DNA of 64,000 bases, taken from positions 451,580 to 515,579 of the forward strand of contig CANNCP010000001.1 of the NCBI GenBank assembly GCA_947503145.1, written 5' to 3'. Origin of the DNA: an uncultured Roseovarius sp. GTDB lineage: Bacteria; Pseudomonadota; Alphaproteobacteria; Rhodobacterales; Rhodobacteraceae. A model generated the notes under the pieces. It was not told the DNA's origin, did not search any database, and was given only the letters and a program-made list of their open reading frames with translations. Below, piece by piece: positions 1 through 8,318 of the stretch. Position 1 is the first letter of the stretch. Each line of letters starts with the position of its first letter. Position numbers and translations under genes: made by a program.

Positions 1-163
1 TGGCGGGCAGGAGGCGAGCCCGGAACAGATCAACACGCTGATCATTGCCGCCGTGACGAGCGCCGAGCGTTATTATCCGGCTTTTCAACTGGTGATCTGG
101 GGCGACCGCAGCCCGCGCGATGCGATGCAGGTCGCCATTGCCGAGGCTTACGGACGCGCCTGA
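1..163 (+). CDS. YbjN domain protein, C-terminal end (5' cut by window)
   Basis: The open frame ending in TGA at 161-163 reads 53 residues and includes 'AERYYPAFQLVIWG' and 'AMQVAIAEAYGRA'. From memory this resembles the C-terminal end of YbjN-family proteins, which in Rhodobacterales commonly sit directly upstream of proC, as here. YbjN proteins resemble type III secretion chaperones in fold; their cellular role is poorly defined. The start lies outside the window, so only the tail can be judged. Confidence 0.7.
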   Translation, partial: GGQEASPEQINTLIIAAVTSAERYYPAFQLVIWGDRSPRDAMQVAIAEAYGRA

Positions 164-208
164 GCGGCACATTGCCAAAATGAGTGCCTGCGGCACGCTG
201 TAAAATCG

Positions 209-283
209 GCTGGGGGCCAGCCCCCAACGTCGAAAGTTCACTGAACTTTCAACGACCCCCGGGATATTTCTGGCAAGAAGAAA
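209..283. repeat. Dispersed intergenic repeat R1, copy A
   Basis: Two hairpins are followed by a conserved core. The first hairpin is TGGGGG/CCCCCA at 211-226. The second is a perfect 8-bp palindrome, AAAGTTCA/TGAACTTT, at 233-249. The core at 257-283 contains 'GGGATATTTCTGGCAAGAAG'. The core differs by one base over 27 from the copy at 61480-61507. Related copies lie at 8319-8352 and, inverted, at 8472-8504. It lies between ybjN and proC and may act as a terminator or mRNA-processing element; that role is inference. Confidence 0.75.
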
Positions 284-413
284 CATGGCACCCCTGTGCG
301 CAGGGCGCAGATGCGGAGCAAAACCTTGCCGTTGTCGCGATCTGGCGTTGCCCAATGAAATCGCGCGGCGTAACACTTGATTTCAAGCTGAGGGCGACAG
401 GAAAGGGCGAGAC

Positions 414-1232
414 ATGGATATGGATTTTGTAGCGGAGCGGGGCCTTGTGCTGCTTGGGTGCGGAAAGATGGGATCGGCCATGTTGCAGGGCTGGTTGTCG
501 GGCGGGCTGCCGCCCGCGTCGGTCTGGGTGATCGACCCCAACCCCACCGACTGGCTGCAGGGCACCGGGGTTCACATCAATGCCGCACTACCCGAGGCGC
601 CGGGCATCGTGCTGATCGCGGTCAAGCCGCAGATGATGGGCGAAGCCTTGCCTGCGATTGCAGCGATGGGCGGTGGCGGGACGCTGTTCGTCTCGGTCGC
701 GGCGGGCACGTCGATTGCTGCTTTTGAGGCGGTCCTGGGTGGCAACAGCCCGATCATTCGCGCCATGCCCAACACGCCCGCAGCCGTAGGCCGCGGCATC
801 ACCGCCATTGTCGGCAATGATCATGCGAATACTGCGCAGATGGATCTGACCGAGACATTGCTGCAGGCGGTGGGGCAGGTCGTGCGGCTGGAAGGCGAGA
901 GCCAGATGGATGCGGTGACGGGTGTCTCCGGCTCTGGCCCGGCCTATGTGTTTCACATGATCGAGTGTCTGGCGCAGGCTGGCGAGGCACAGGGGCTGTC
1001 CCCGGCGCTGGCGATGCAACTGGCGCAGGCGACAGTGGCGGGCGCCGGTGCACTGGCCGAGGCGGCGGATGAGACCCCGGCGCAACTGCGTGTGAACGTG
1101 ACCAGCCCCAACGGTACGACGCAGGCCGGGCTGGAGGTGCTGATGGACGAGGGCAACGGGCTGCCGCCGCTGATGAAAAAAACCGTGGCGGCGGCCGCGA
1201 ACCGATCGAGGGAACTGCGCGATGGCGGGTGA
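414..1232 (+). CDS. proC: Pyrroline-5-carboxylate reductase
   Basis: This cytoplasmic enzyme makes the last step of proline synthesis: NAD(P)H-dependent reduction of 1-pyrroline-5-carboxylate to L-proline. The 272-aa length is normal for the family. The N-terminal Rossmann motif 'GCGKMG' is at residues 15-20, followed by 'IRAMPNTPA'. The C-terminal dimerisation domain carries 'SGSGPAYVFHMIE' and the family signature 'VTSPNGTTQAGL'. The stop overlaps the start of the CsaA-like gene by 11 bases, so the two are probably translationally coupled. The ATG at 414 is followed by another at 420, and either could be used. Confidence 0.96.
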   Translation: MDMDFVAERGLVLLGCGKMGSAMLQGWLSGGLPPASVWVIDPNPTDWLQGTGVHINAALPEAPGIVLIAVKPQMMGEALPAIAAMGGGGTLFVSVAAGTSIAAFEAVLGGNSPIIRAMPNTPAAVGRGITAIVGNDHANTAQMDLTETLLQAVGQVVRLEGESQMDAVTGVSGSGPAYVFHMIECLAQAGEAQGLSPALAMQLAQATVAGAGALAEAADETPAQLRVNVTSPNGTTQAGLEVLMDEGNGLPPLMKKTVAAAANRSRELRDGG

Positions 1233-1563
1233 GATTTCTTTTGATGACTTTCTCAAGGTGGATATTCGCGTGGGCCGAGTGACCCGCGCCGAGCCGTTTC
1301 CGGAGGCACGCAAACCGGCAATCAAGATGTGGATCGACTTTGGCCCCGAGATCGGGACACGCAAGACCTCGGCGCAGGTGACGGCGCATTACACACCAGA
1401 GACGCTGGTGGGCCGTCAGGTCATGGGGGTGGTGAACTTCCCCCCCCGCCAGATCGGCCCGTTCATGTCCGAAGTGCTGGTGCTGGGTCTGCCCGACGCG
1501 CAGGACGAGATCGTGCTCTTGTGTCCCGAACAGGACGTTCCCGAGGGAGGGCGGATGCATTGA
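1222..1563 (+). CDS. CsaA-like tRNA-binding domain protein
   Basis: This 113-aa protein consists of a single OB-fold tRNA-binding domain of the CsaA/Trbp111 type. It includes 'FLKVDIRVGRV', 'KPAIKMWIDFGPEIG', 'RQVMGVVNFPPRQIG' and 'SEVLVLGLPD'. Members bind the outside corner of tRNA as dimers, and CsaA of Bacillus has been linked to protein export. The Roseobacter role is unknown. It overlaps proC upstream by 11 bases, and its TGA overlaps the TTG start of the next dehydrogenase by 2 bases, giving a compact three-gene operon. Confidence 0.9.
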   Translation: MAGEISFDDFLKVDIRVGRVTRAEPFPEARKPAIKMWIDFGPEIGTRKTSAQVTAHYTPETLVGRQVMGVVNFPPRQIGPFMSEVLVLGLPDAQDEIVLLCPEQDVPEGGRMH

Positions 1564-2513
1564 CCCGCGTCTTTCTGACCCGGCCCTTGCCCGCACGGGT
1601 GATCGAGGCGGCCGAAGCCGCGTTCGAGGTCGAAGTGCGCCAGAGCACCAAGCCGATGAAGCCGGCAGAGATGCGCGCGGCCCTCGCGCTCTATGATGGG
1701 GTGCTGGCGACGCTGGGTGACCGGTTCGATGCCGGGATACTTGAAGAGGGCAACCATCGCTGCAAGGTGCTGGCGAATTTCGGCGTCGGCTATAACCATA
1801 TCGACGTGGACGCGGCACGCGCCTGCGGGATCACGGTGACCAATACGCCCGGTGCAGTGACCGACGCCACCGCCGATATTGCGCTGACGCTGATGCTGAT
1901 GAGTGCGCGGCGCACCGGCGAGGGCGAGCGGCTGGTGCGGGCAGGCAAGTGGGAGGGCTGGCACCCGACGCAGATGCTGGGCCTGCACATGAGCGGCAAG
2001 ACCGTTGGCATCATTGGCATGGGCCGGATCGGCCAGGCGATCGCCCGGCGCTGTCATTTCGGGTTCGGCATGGAGGTGATCTATGTGAACCGGTCCGAGA
2101 AGACGCTCGATTTCAAGGCACATCGGATGGAGGACATGGTATCGCTGGCCAAGGCGGCCGATTTTGTGGTGATTGCCGTGCCGGGCGGTACTGAGACGCA
2201 TCACCTGATCGGCACTGAGATGTTTCATGCGATGCAGGAGCATGCCTATCTCATCAATATTTCGCGCGGTGACGTGGTGAAGGAAAGCGCGCTGATCTCG
2301 GCGCTGGAACGGGGACGGATCGCGGGCGCGGGGCTGGATGTCTACGAGCATGAGCCGCGTGTGCCCGACGCCCTGCTGGCGCGCGACGATGTGGTGTTGC
2401 TGCCGCACCTGGGCACCAACGCGCTGGAGGTCCGCGAGGCAATGGGGGTGATCGCGGTGGAAAACCTGCGCGCCTTCTTTGACGGTGCCGCGCCGCCCAA
2501 TGCGGTGACCTGA
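1560..2513 (+). CDS. D-2-hydroxyacid dehydrogenase (NAD(P)-dependent)
   Basis: The reading frame is open further upstream, but that part overlaps the CsaA-like gene. The TTG at 1560 gives 317 aa, the normal length, beginning 'TRVFLTRPLP', and sits in an ATTGA overlap with the upstream stop. The NAD motif is 'GMGRIG' (153-158). The substrate-binding 'NFGVGYNHIDV' is present. The catalytic Arg lies in 'NISRGD', Glu in 'YEHEP' and His in 'LLPHLG'. It resembles glyoxylate/hydroxypyruvate reductases or D-glycerate dehydrogenases; the exact substrate cannot be read from the sequence. It ends the proC operon, facing the end of the GlxA-type regulator. Confidence 0.9.
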   Translation: MTRVFLTRPLPARVIEAAEAAFEVEVRQSTKPMKPAEMRAALALYDGVLATLGDRFDAGILEEGNHRCKVLANFGVGYNHIDVDAARACGITVTNTPGAVTDATADIALTLMLMSARRTGEGERLVRAGKWEGWHPTQMLGLHMSGKTVGIIGMGRIGQAIARRCHFGFGMEVIYVNRSEKTLDFKAHRMEDMVSLAKAADFVVIAVPGGTETHHLIGTEMFHAMQEHAYLINISRGDVVKESALISALERGRIAGAGLDVYEHEPRVPDALLARDDVVLLPHLGTNALEVREAMGVIAVENLRAFFDGAAPPNAVT

Positions 2514-2554
2514 GCCAGGCCGCGTGGCTTGCGTTTCAATCTGGAATTGGCTGT

Positions 2555-3538
2555 TCACCCCGTCCGGGCCTGCCGTCGTAGCGCTGTGGGCGCACGGCCA
2601 TAGCGTCTGCGCATCGCGCGGGCCATCGCGGCGGGCGATTCGTAGCCGCAACGCACGGCGATTTCGGCCACGCTCAGCTGTGTGCCACCCAGCAGCTTGC
2701 GTGCCTCCGACAGGCGCAAATGGCGATAGACCGTGCCGGGCGGTGCCCCCAATGCCCGCCGGAACCGGCGGTCGAGCGTGCGGGGCTGGCAGGTCAGGCG
2801 GTGCGCCAGTGCGATCAGGCTCAGCGGGCGTTCCACATGGTCGCGCATCAGGCCGACCGCGCGGCGCACCAGCGGATCACCGCCCTGGCCGCGCGCCGCT
2901 GCATCCTGCGGTGGGCTGCGTTCGTTGCCATGCATGAACTGATCCTCGACATCGAGCCGCGTGGCCATGCCGGCATGTTGTGCGATCAGGTCCAGCGTCA
3001 GATCAAAAGCCGACATCGCGCCGGCGCAGGTGATCACCGGCCCGTCGCGCACGGCGCGGGCGCGCTCTACCTCGACCTCCAGGAACTGCTCGGAAAAGCT
3101 GTCCAGCATGTCCCAATGCAGCGTCGCGCGCCGCCCGTTCAGCAGCCCGGCCGCCGCCATCAGCCACGGGCCTGCATCCAGCCCGATCACCGTGCCCGCG
3201 CGGCCTGCCGCGCGCCGCAGCGCCTGCCGGGTGGCGCCGTTGTCGTGGCGCAGATGATCATAGCTGGCATGCACAAACAGGTAATCCCACCGGCCCATTT
3301 CAGCCAGCGCCGCCGCGAGCGCGTCGTGCGGCAACACCTGAATGCCGCTGGATGATTGCGCCGCCGCGCCGTCCAGCGTCAGGATTCGCCAGTCGAACAA
3401 CCTTGTATACGCCACGTCATTGGCGGCGCGCAGCGGCTCGATGCAATTGCTGAGGCACAGGTTCGAGAACCGATCGAAAACGAGAAAGGCGATGGTGATC
3501 GGGGCCGCGTGCGCTTTTGTCCATTTCTGCATCATCAT
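2555..3538 (-). CDS. GlxA/CdhR-type transcriptional regulator (DJ-1-like + AraC HTH)
   Basis: This 327-aa protein has an N-terminal DJ-1/PfpI (class I GATase-like) sensor domain, about residues 14-190, and a C-terminal AraC-type double HTH, about 225-325. The HTH includes 'LTCQPRTLDRRFRRALG' and 'VAEIAVRCGYESPAAMARAM'. This architecture is that of GbdR, SouR and CdhR, regulators of glycine betaine, sarcosine and carnitine catabolism. It is divergent from the carnitine genes with 74 bases between starts, so a CdhR-like activator role is likely. Three consecutive ATGs (3538, 3535, 3532) make the exact start uncertain. Confidence 0.88.
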   Translation of the reverse strand: MMMQKWTKAHAAPITIAFLVFDRFSNLCLSNCIEPLRAANDVAYTRLFDWRILTLDGAAAQSSSGIQVLPHDALAAALAEMGRWDYLFVHASYDHLRHDNGATRQALRRAAGRAGTVIGLDAGPWLMAAAGLLNGRRATLHWDMLDSFSEQFLEVEVERARAVRDGPVITCAGAMSAFDLTLDLIAQHAGMATRLDVEDQFMHGNERSPPQDAAARGQGGDPLVRRAVGLMRDHVERPLSLIALAHRLTCQPRTLDRRFRRALGAPPGTVYRHLRLSEARKLLGGTQLSVAEIAVRCGYESPAAMARAMRRRYGRAPTALRRQARTG

Positions 3539-3612
3539 TGCCCATTACGGTACATTGCGCGCACCGTCCAGCACGCTAGCCTCAGGTCAGAAAAACACCG
3601 GAGGATTGCCTG

Positions 3613-4527
3613 ATGCCCTTGACCATGAACCGCGAGGTTTTCATCACCTGTGCCGTGACCGGATCGGGCGGCACGCAGGATCGCAGCCCGCACGTGCCGC
3701 GCAGCCCGCAGCAGATCGCTGACAGCGCCATCGCGGCGGCCAGGGCGGGTGCGGCGGTGGTGCATTGCCACGTGCGCGACCCCGAGACAGGCGCGCCCAG
3801 CCGCGATCCGGGGATGTTCCGCGAAGTGACCGACCTGATTCGTGCGTCGGATACGGATGTGGTTCTGAACCTGACTGCCGGGATGGGCGGCGACATGATT
3901 TTTGGCGATCCCGAGACCCCGCTGCCGTTAAGCGCCAAGGGCACGGACATGGCTGGCGCGACCGAGCGTGTGGCCCATGTGGCCGAATGCCTGCCCGAGA
4001 TCTGCACGCTCGACTGTGGCACCATGAACTTTGCCGAGGCAGATTACGTCATGACCAACACGCCGGGCATGCTGACAGCGATGGGCCGGATGATGACCGA
4101 ACTGGGCGTAAAGCCCGAGATCGAGGCGTTCGATACCGGCCATCTGTGGTACGCCAAGCAGCTTGTCGCGGATGGCGTGCTGGAGCCCGACGCGCTGGTG
4201 CAGCTCTGCATGGGGGTGCCGTGGGGCGCGCCGAACGACCTCAATACCTTTATGGCGATGGTAAACAACATCCCGGCTGACTGGAACTGGTCGGCCTTTT
4301 CGCTGGGCCGCGACCAGATGGCCTATGTCGCGGCTTCGGTGCTGGCGGGCGGCAACGTGCGCGTCGGGCTGGAAGACAACCTGATGCTGGATCGCGGCGT
4401 GCTGGCCGAGAACCACCAGCTGGTGACGCGCGCGGTGGAAATCATCGAACGCCTCGGCGCGCGAGTCATCGGCCCCGAAGAGGTGCGCAAGAAGCTGAAC
4501 CTGACCAAACGGATGCCAAAAGGGTGA
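3613..4527 (+). CDS. Beta-keto acid cleavage enzyme (BKACE, DUF849), probable dehydrocarnitine cleavage enzyme
   Basis: BKACE enzymes are zinc proteins that split a beta-keto acid with acetyl-CoA, giving acetoacetate and a new acyl-CoA. In carnitine loci the substrate is 3-dehydrocarnitine and the product betainyl-CoA. This 304-aa protein has the metal motif 'VVHCHVRDPE', 'TLDCGTMNF', 'FDTGHLWYA' and 'VRVGLEDNLML', covering the expected His, His and Glu ligands. A GGAGG lies 8 bases before ATG 3613. Its neighbours, a CdhR-type regulator and a carnitine dehydrogenase, fix the substrate by context. The stop overlaps the next gene's GTG by 4 bases. Confidence 0.9.
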   Translation: MPLTMNREVFITCAVTGSGGTQDRSPHVPRSPQQIADSAIAAARAGAAVVHCHVRDPETGAPSRDPGMFREVTDLIRASDTDVVLNLTAGMGGDMIFGDPETPLPLSAKGTDMAGATERVAHVAECLPEICTLDCGTMNFAEADYVMTNTPGMLTAMGRMMTELGVKPEIEAFDTGHLWYAKQLVADGVLEPDALVQLCMGVPWGAPNDLNTFMAMVNNIPADWNWSAFSLGRDQMAYVAASVLAGGNVRVGLEDNLMLDRGVLAENHQLVTRAVEIIERLGARVIGPEEVRKKLNLTKRMPKG

Positions 4528-4889
4528 GGGGCGCGGTAATCTTCCTCGCCTTGGCGCTGCCCTGCGCCGCGATGGCAGAGCCGTGGCATGGCGACTGGGC
4601 GCTTGATCCTGAATGGTGTGTCAATGCGGACCAAATCGGAGAAGTCAGCCCCGGCCCACTCCGTTGGAGCGCCGAAGCCATGATTGGCGGTGAGAACAAC
4701 TGCAAGATTACACAAACTGTGCCGCTCGGACATGGCGCGACTCGGCTTGCGCTTACGTGTGAAGCCGAGGGCGATAGCTATGAAGATCATCAATTCTTGA
4801 TGGTGCACGGGGATCGGCTCTGGGTTTGGTATGCGGCAGGCGAGTTCAAAGACGCCGAAATGGTAGAGTTTTACCGGTGCCCGGCATGA
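4524..4889 (+). CDS. Small predicted periplasmic protein of unknown function
   Basis: I do not recognise this 121-aa protein. It starts at GTG 4524 inside a GTGA overlap with BKACE and ends in an ATGA overlap with the SDR, so it is embedded in the operon and probably translated with it. The first 18 residues ('VIFLALALPCAAMA' ending) form a convincing Sec signal peptide. The mature part has four Cys ('EWCVN', 'NNCKI', 'LTCEA', 'YRCPA'), which could form two disulfides in the periplasm. It contains many aromatic and acidic residues. A role in quaternary-amine sensing or binding is only a guess from context. Confidence 0.75.
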   Translation: MRGAVIFLALALPCAAMAEPWHGDWALDPEWCVNADQIGEVSPGPLRWSAEAMIGGENNCKITQTVPLGHGATRLALTCEAEGDSYEDHQFLMVHGDRLWVWYAAGEFKDAEMVEFYRCPA

Positions 4890-5653
4890 GCCGCCGGGTT
4901 TTGATCACAGCAGGCGCGTCGGGCATCGGTCTGGGTCTAGCCCGGCGGTTCGCGGCGCAAGGGGACCAGGTGGCAATCTGCGACGCCGATGCTGTGGCAG
5001 TGGCAGGCATGGCCGACACGCTGCCCGACGTGATCGCCGAAGTGGCCGATGTCACGGACGAAGCACAGATGACCGCGTTTCTCGGCCGGGTCGAGGCAGC
5101 CTGGGGCGGCGTCGACGTGGTCTGCGCCAATGCCGGCACCGGTGGGCCGGCGGGCCGGATCGAAGATCTGGATTATGCCGCGTGGCAGGCCTGTATCGGC
5201 GTCAATCTGCACGGCGCATTCCTGACCTGCCGCTGGGCCGCGCGGCTGATGCGCGCCCAGGGGGCGGGGGCGATCATTATCACCTCATCCACGGCCGGGC
5301 TGTTTGGCTATCCGCTGCGGTCGCCCTATGCGTCCGCGAAATGGGCGCTCAACGGCCTGACCAAGACGCTGGCGTCGGAGCTCGGCCCCGCAGGCGTGCG
5401 TGTCAACGCGATCTGCCCCGGCGCAGTCGAGGGCGAGCGCATGGACCGCGTCGTAGCGATGGAGGCCAGGGCCGGCGGACGCAGCGAGGACGAAGTGCGC
5501 GCCAGCTATGTCACGGGTGTGAGCATGCGTACTTGGGTGAATGTTGATGACCTGGCCGACATGGTGCTGTTCCTCGCCTCCCCCGCCGCGAGCAAGGTTT
5601 CGGGCCAGATCATCGCGGTCGATGGCCACACCGACAGCCTGGTGCCGTCATGA
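4886..5653 (+). CDS. SDR family oxidoreductase in carnitine operon
   Basis: This classical short-chain dehydrogenase has 255 aa from ATG 4886, in an ATGA overlap with the upstream gene. The nucleotide motif 'TAGASGIGLG' is near the N-terminus, followed by 'NAGTGGPAGR'. The active site Ser is in 'ITSSTAGLFGYP', and Tyr and Lys are in 'YASAKWALNG'. 'NAICPGAVEGERMD' and 'GQIIAVDGH' follow. The substrate is not readable. In this locus it could oxidise a hydroxyl of a carnitine-related compound, for example D-carnitine, or a side product; this is inference. It is followed by 64 non-coding bases before the dehydrogenase-thioesterase gene. Confidence 0.88.
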   Translation: MSRRVLITAGASGIGLGLARRFAAQGDQVAICDADAVAVAGMADTLPDVIAEVADVTDEAQMTAFLGRVEAAWGGVDVVCANAGTGGPAGRIEDLDYAAWQACIGVNLHGAFLTCRWAARLMRAQGAGAIIITSSTAGLFGYPLRSPYASAKWALNGLTKTLASELGPAGVRVNAICPGAVEGERMDRVVAMEARAGGRSEDEVRASYVTGVSMRTWVNVDDLADMVLFLASPAASKVSGQIIAVDGHTDSLVPS

Positions 5654-5717
5654 TCGGCCCCCGCTTTGCGCTCTTTGCGGCCCAATCAAATACTGTGATC
5701 AACCAAGGTAGACTGAC

Positions 5718-7133
5718 ATGACCCAGACAGCATCCATCATTGGCGGCGGCATCATCGGCGGCGGCTGGGCCGCGCGGTTTGCGCTGAACGGTTGGAACGT
5801 TCGTATCTACGACCCAGACCCGGAGGCCGAGCGCAAGATCGGCGCGCTGATGGACAACGCCCGTCGCGCCCTGCCCATGCTGCTTGATACCGCGATGCCC
5901 GCCGAAGGCACGGTCACGTTCTGCGACACGCTGGAGGCAGCGGCGACGGGGGCGGCGCTGATTGTCGAGGCGGTGCCGGAGCGCACCGAGATCAAGCACA
6001 AGGTCTATGCCCAGATCGAGACGGTGAACACCGATGGTATCATCGCCTCATCCACCTCGGGTATCATGCCGACCGAGCTGCAATCGCAGATGGCCCATCC
6101 CGGACGGCTGATCGTCGCGCACCCGTTCAACCCGGTCTATCTGCTGCCGCTGGTCGAACTGGTCGCGGGCGCGCAGACCGACCCCGCCATGATCGAGAGC
6201 GCCAAGGAGATCTACGCCGGTCTCGGCATGTACCCGCTGCATTGCCGCGTCGAGATCGAGGGGTTTCTGAGCGACCGCCTGCAAGAGGCGCTGTGGCGCG
6301 AGGCGCTGTGGCTGCTGCATGACGACGTCGCCACGGCGGATGAGATCGACGCCGCCATTGCCTATGGGCCGGGCCTTCGCTGGGCGCAGATGGGCACGAT
6401 GCAGACCTTTCACCTGGCGGGCGGCGAGGGCGGCATGCGCGCCATGCTGGCGATGTTCGGGCCTTGTCTCAAATGGCCGTGGACCAAGCTGATGGATGTG
6501 CCGGACCTTACCGACGATTTCGTGAACAAGGTCGGCGATCAGTGCGATGCGCAGGCCGGAACGCTTGGCCCGCGCGATCTGGAACGCATCCGGGACAACA
6601 ACCTCATCGGCATCATCCGCTCGCTCAAGCAAGGCGATTGGGGGGCCGGTGCCGTGGCGCGTGCCCACGAGCGCGCCCTGCGCCCGCTACCTGATGCGGC
6701 AGCGGCGGCGCTGGTCTCGCAGGACCGCGTCATCCCGATAGACTGGACCGATATGAACGGCCACATGAACGAAGGCCGCTATGGGCAGATATTCTCGGAT
6801 GCGGCCGAAACGGTCATGGCGGTGGTCGGCGCGGATGATGACTATGTCGCGGCGGGGCAGAGCTACTTCACCGTTGAGACGACGATCAAATACCTGATGG
6901 AAACCCACGCGGGCGAACGTGTGCAGGTCCGCAGCCGCGTGACCGACGGCGCAGGCAAGAAGCTCCGCTGTTTTCACGAGATGGTCCGTAGCGCGGATGG
7001 TGAAATCCTCGCCACCTGCGACCAGTTGATGCTGCATGTCAGCCTGGAGACCCGCCGCACCTGCACGCCGGGCCCGCAGGTGGCCGCAAGACTTGCAGCA
7101 CTCGCCGCGGCGCATGAAGGAAAAAATCCATGA
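5718..7133 (+). CDS. lcdH: L-carnitine 3-dehydrogenase fused to hot-dog (betainyl-CoA) thioesterase
   Basis: A two-domain protein of 471 aa. Residues 1 to about 315 are a 3-hydroxyacyl-CoA-dehydrogenase-like unit with Rossmann motif 'GGGIIGGGWA' (9-18), 'VEAVPERTEIK', 'SSTSGIMPTELQ' and 'AHPFNPVYLLPLVE'. This fits NAD-dependent oxidation of L-carnitine to 3-dehydrocarnitine. About residues 330-465 form a hot-dog thioesterase with 'DWTDMNGHMNEGRYGQIF', as expected for hydrolysis of betainyl-CoA to glycine betaine. Fusion of these two activities is known in this pathway. It joins the steps immediately before and after BKACE. The stop overlaps the acyl-CoA dehydrogenase start (ATGA). Confidence 0.9.
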   Translation: MTQTASIIGGGIIGGGWAARFALNGWNVRIYDPDPEAERKIGALMDNARRALPMLLDTAMPAEGTVTFCDTLEAAATGAALIVEAVPERTEIKHKVYAQIETVNTDGIIASSTSGIMPTELQSQMAHPGRLIVAHPFNPVYLLPLVELVAGAQTDPAMIESAKEIYAGLGMYPLHCRVEIEGFLSDRLQEALWREALWLLHDDVATADEIDAAIAYGPGLRWAQMGTMQTFHLAGGEGGMRAMLAMFGPCLKWPWTKLMDVPDLTDDFVNKVGDQCDAQAGTLGPRDLERIRDNNLIGIIRSLKQGDWGAGAVARAHERALRPLPDAAAAALVSQDRVIPIDWTDMNGHMNEGRYGQIFSDAAETVMAVVGADDDYVAAGQSYFTVETTIKYLMETHAGERVQVRSRVTDGAGKKLRCFHEMVRSADGEILATCDQLMLHVSLETRRTCTPGPQVAARLAALAAAHEGKNP

Positions 7134-8290
7134 ATTTCGGACTGACCGACGAACAGGAAATGATCGTCTCGACCGTGCGCAGCTTCGTTGAAAAGGAGAT
7201 CTACCCGCATGAGGCCGAGGTTGAACGTACCGGCGAAGTGCCCGGCGAGGTGGCCGAGCGGATCAAGAGCAAGACGATGGAACTGGGCTTTTACGCCTGT
7301 AACTTCCCCCAAGAGGTGGGTGGCGCGGGCCTGAGCCACCTCGAATTCGCACTGGTCGAGCGTGAACTGGGACGCGGCAGCATGGCGCTTAACCACTTCT
7401 TTGGCCGCCCGCAGAATATCCTGATGGCCTGCGAGGGCGAGCAGCGCGAGCGCTACCTGCTGCCTGCCGTGCGTGGCGAGCGGATGGATGCGCTGGCGAT
7501 GACCGAACCGGGTGCGGGATCGGACGTGCGGGGCATGAAATGCAGCGCCCGGCGTGATGGCGGCGACTGGGTACTGAATGGCACCAAGCATTTCATATCA
7601 GGCGCCGATCACGCGGATTTCATCATCGTCTTTGTCGCCACCGGCGAGGACGACACGCCCAAGGGACCAAAGAAGCGCATCACCACATTCCTCGTGGATC
7701 GCGGCACGCCGGGCTTTACCATCCGCGACGGATACAAATCCGTCAGCCACCGCGGCTACAAGAACATGATCCTCGAATTCGACGATTGCCGCCTGCCAGA
7801 TGCACAGGTGCTGGGCGAGGTCGATGGCGGCTTTGCGGTGATGAACGAATGGCTTTATGCCACGCGCATCACCGTCGCCACCATGTCCGTGGGCCGTGCG
7901 CGCCGGTGCTTTGAGATGGGCCTGGCCTACGCCGCCGAGCGGCAGCAGTTCGGCCAGCCGATCGGCAAGTTTCAGGGTGTCGGCTTTCAACTCGCCGACA
8001 TGATCACCGAGATTGATGCCGCCGATTTCCTCACCCTCGCCTCTGCCTGGAGATTGGATCAGGGCCTGCCTGCCAACCGCGAGATTGCGAGCGCCAAGCT
8101 CTACGCCACCGAAATGCTGGCGCGGGTCACCGATGCGACGCTGCAGATCTATGGCGGCATGGGGCTGATGGATGATTTCCCGATCGAGCGGTTCTGGCGT
8201 GATGCACGGGTCGAGCGTATCTGGGACGGCACCTCCGAGATCCAGCGCCACATCATCAGTCGCGAGATGCTGCGACCCCTGGGCGCGTAA
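7130..8290 (+). CDS. Acyl-CoA dehydrogenase, candidate gamma-butyrobetainyl-CoA dehydrogenase
   Basis: This 386-aa FAD flavoprotein has the full acyl-CoA dehydrogenase fold. It includes 'ALAMTEPGAGSDVRGM' (FAD/substrate), 'WVLNGTKHFISGADHADF', 'AERQQFGQPIGKFQGV' and a C-terminal 'QIYGGMGLMDDFPIERFWRD'. At the place where many family members have the catalytic Glu ('YEGT'), it reads 'RIWDGTSEIQR', with Asp. Position between the carnitine dehydrogenase and a CaiD-like hydratase suggests oxidation of gamma-butyrobetainyl-CoA to crotonobetainyl-CoA. Reduction in the opposite direction (CaiA-like) is the alternative. ATGA overlap with the fusion gene upstream. Confidence 0.88.
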   Translation: MNFGLTDEQEMIVSTVRSFVEKEIYPHEAEVERTGEVPGEVAERIKSKTMELGFYACNFPQEVGGAGLSHLEFALVERELGRGSMALNHFFGRPQNILMACEGEQRERYLLPAVRGERMDALAMTEPGAGSDVRGMKCSARRDGGDWVLNGTKHFISGADHADFIIVFVATGEDDTPKGPKKRITTFLVDRGTPGFTIRDGYKSVSHRGYKNMILEFDDCRLPDAQVLGEVDGGFAVMNEWLYATRITVATMSVGRARRCFEMGLAYAAERQQFGQPIGKFQGVGFQLADMITEIDAADFLTLASAWRLDQGLPANREIASAKLYATEMLARVTDATLQIYGGMGLMDDFPIERFWRDARVERIWDGTSEIQRHIISREMLRPLGA

Positions 8291-8318
8291 AAGTTATGGT
8301 GGGATCAAGAGTCTTCTT

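Noticed and set aside
1416..2651. Long minus-strand frame (411 aa) opposite the hydroxyacid dehydrogenase
   Set aside because: It is the mirror of a high-GC gene; the plus-strand product shows a complete dehydrogenase with catalytic residues, the minus one shows no domain and is His/Arg/Gln-rich as expected of antisense frames. The same holds for other long opposite-strand frames, for example 9443-10588 and 59444-60562.
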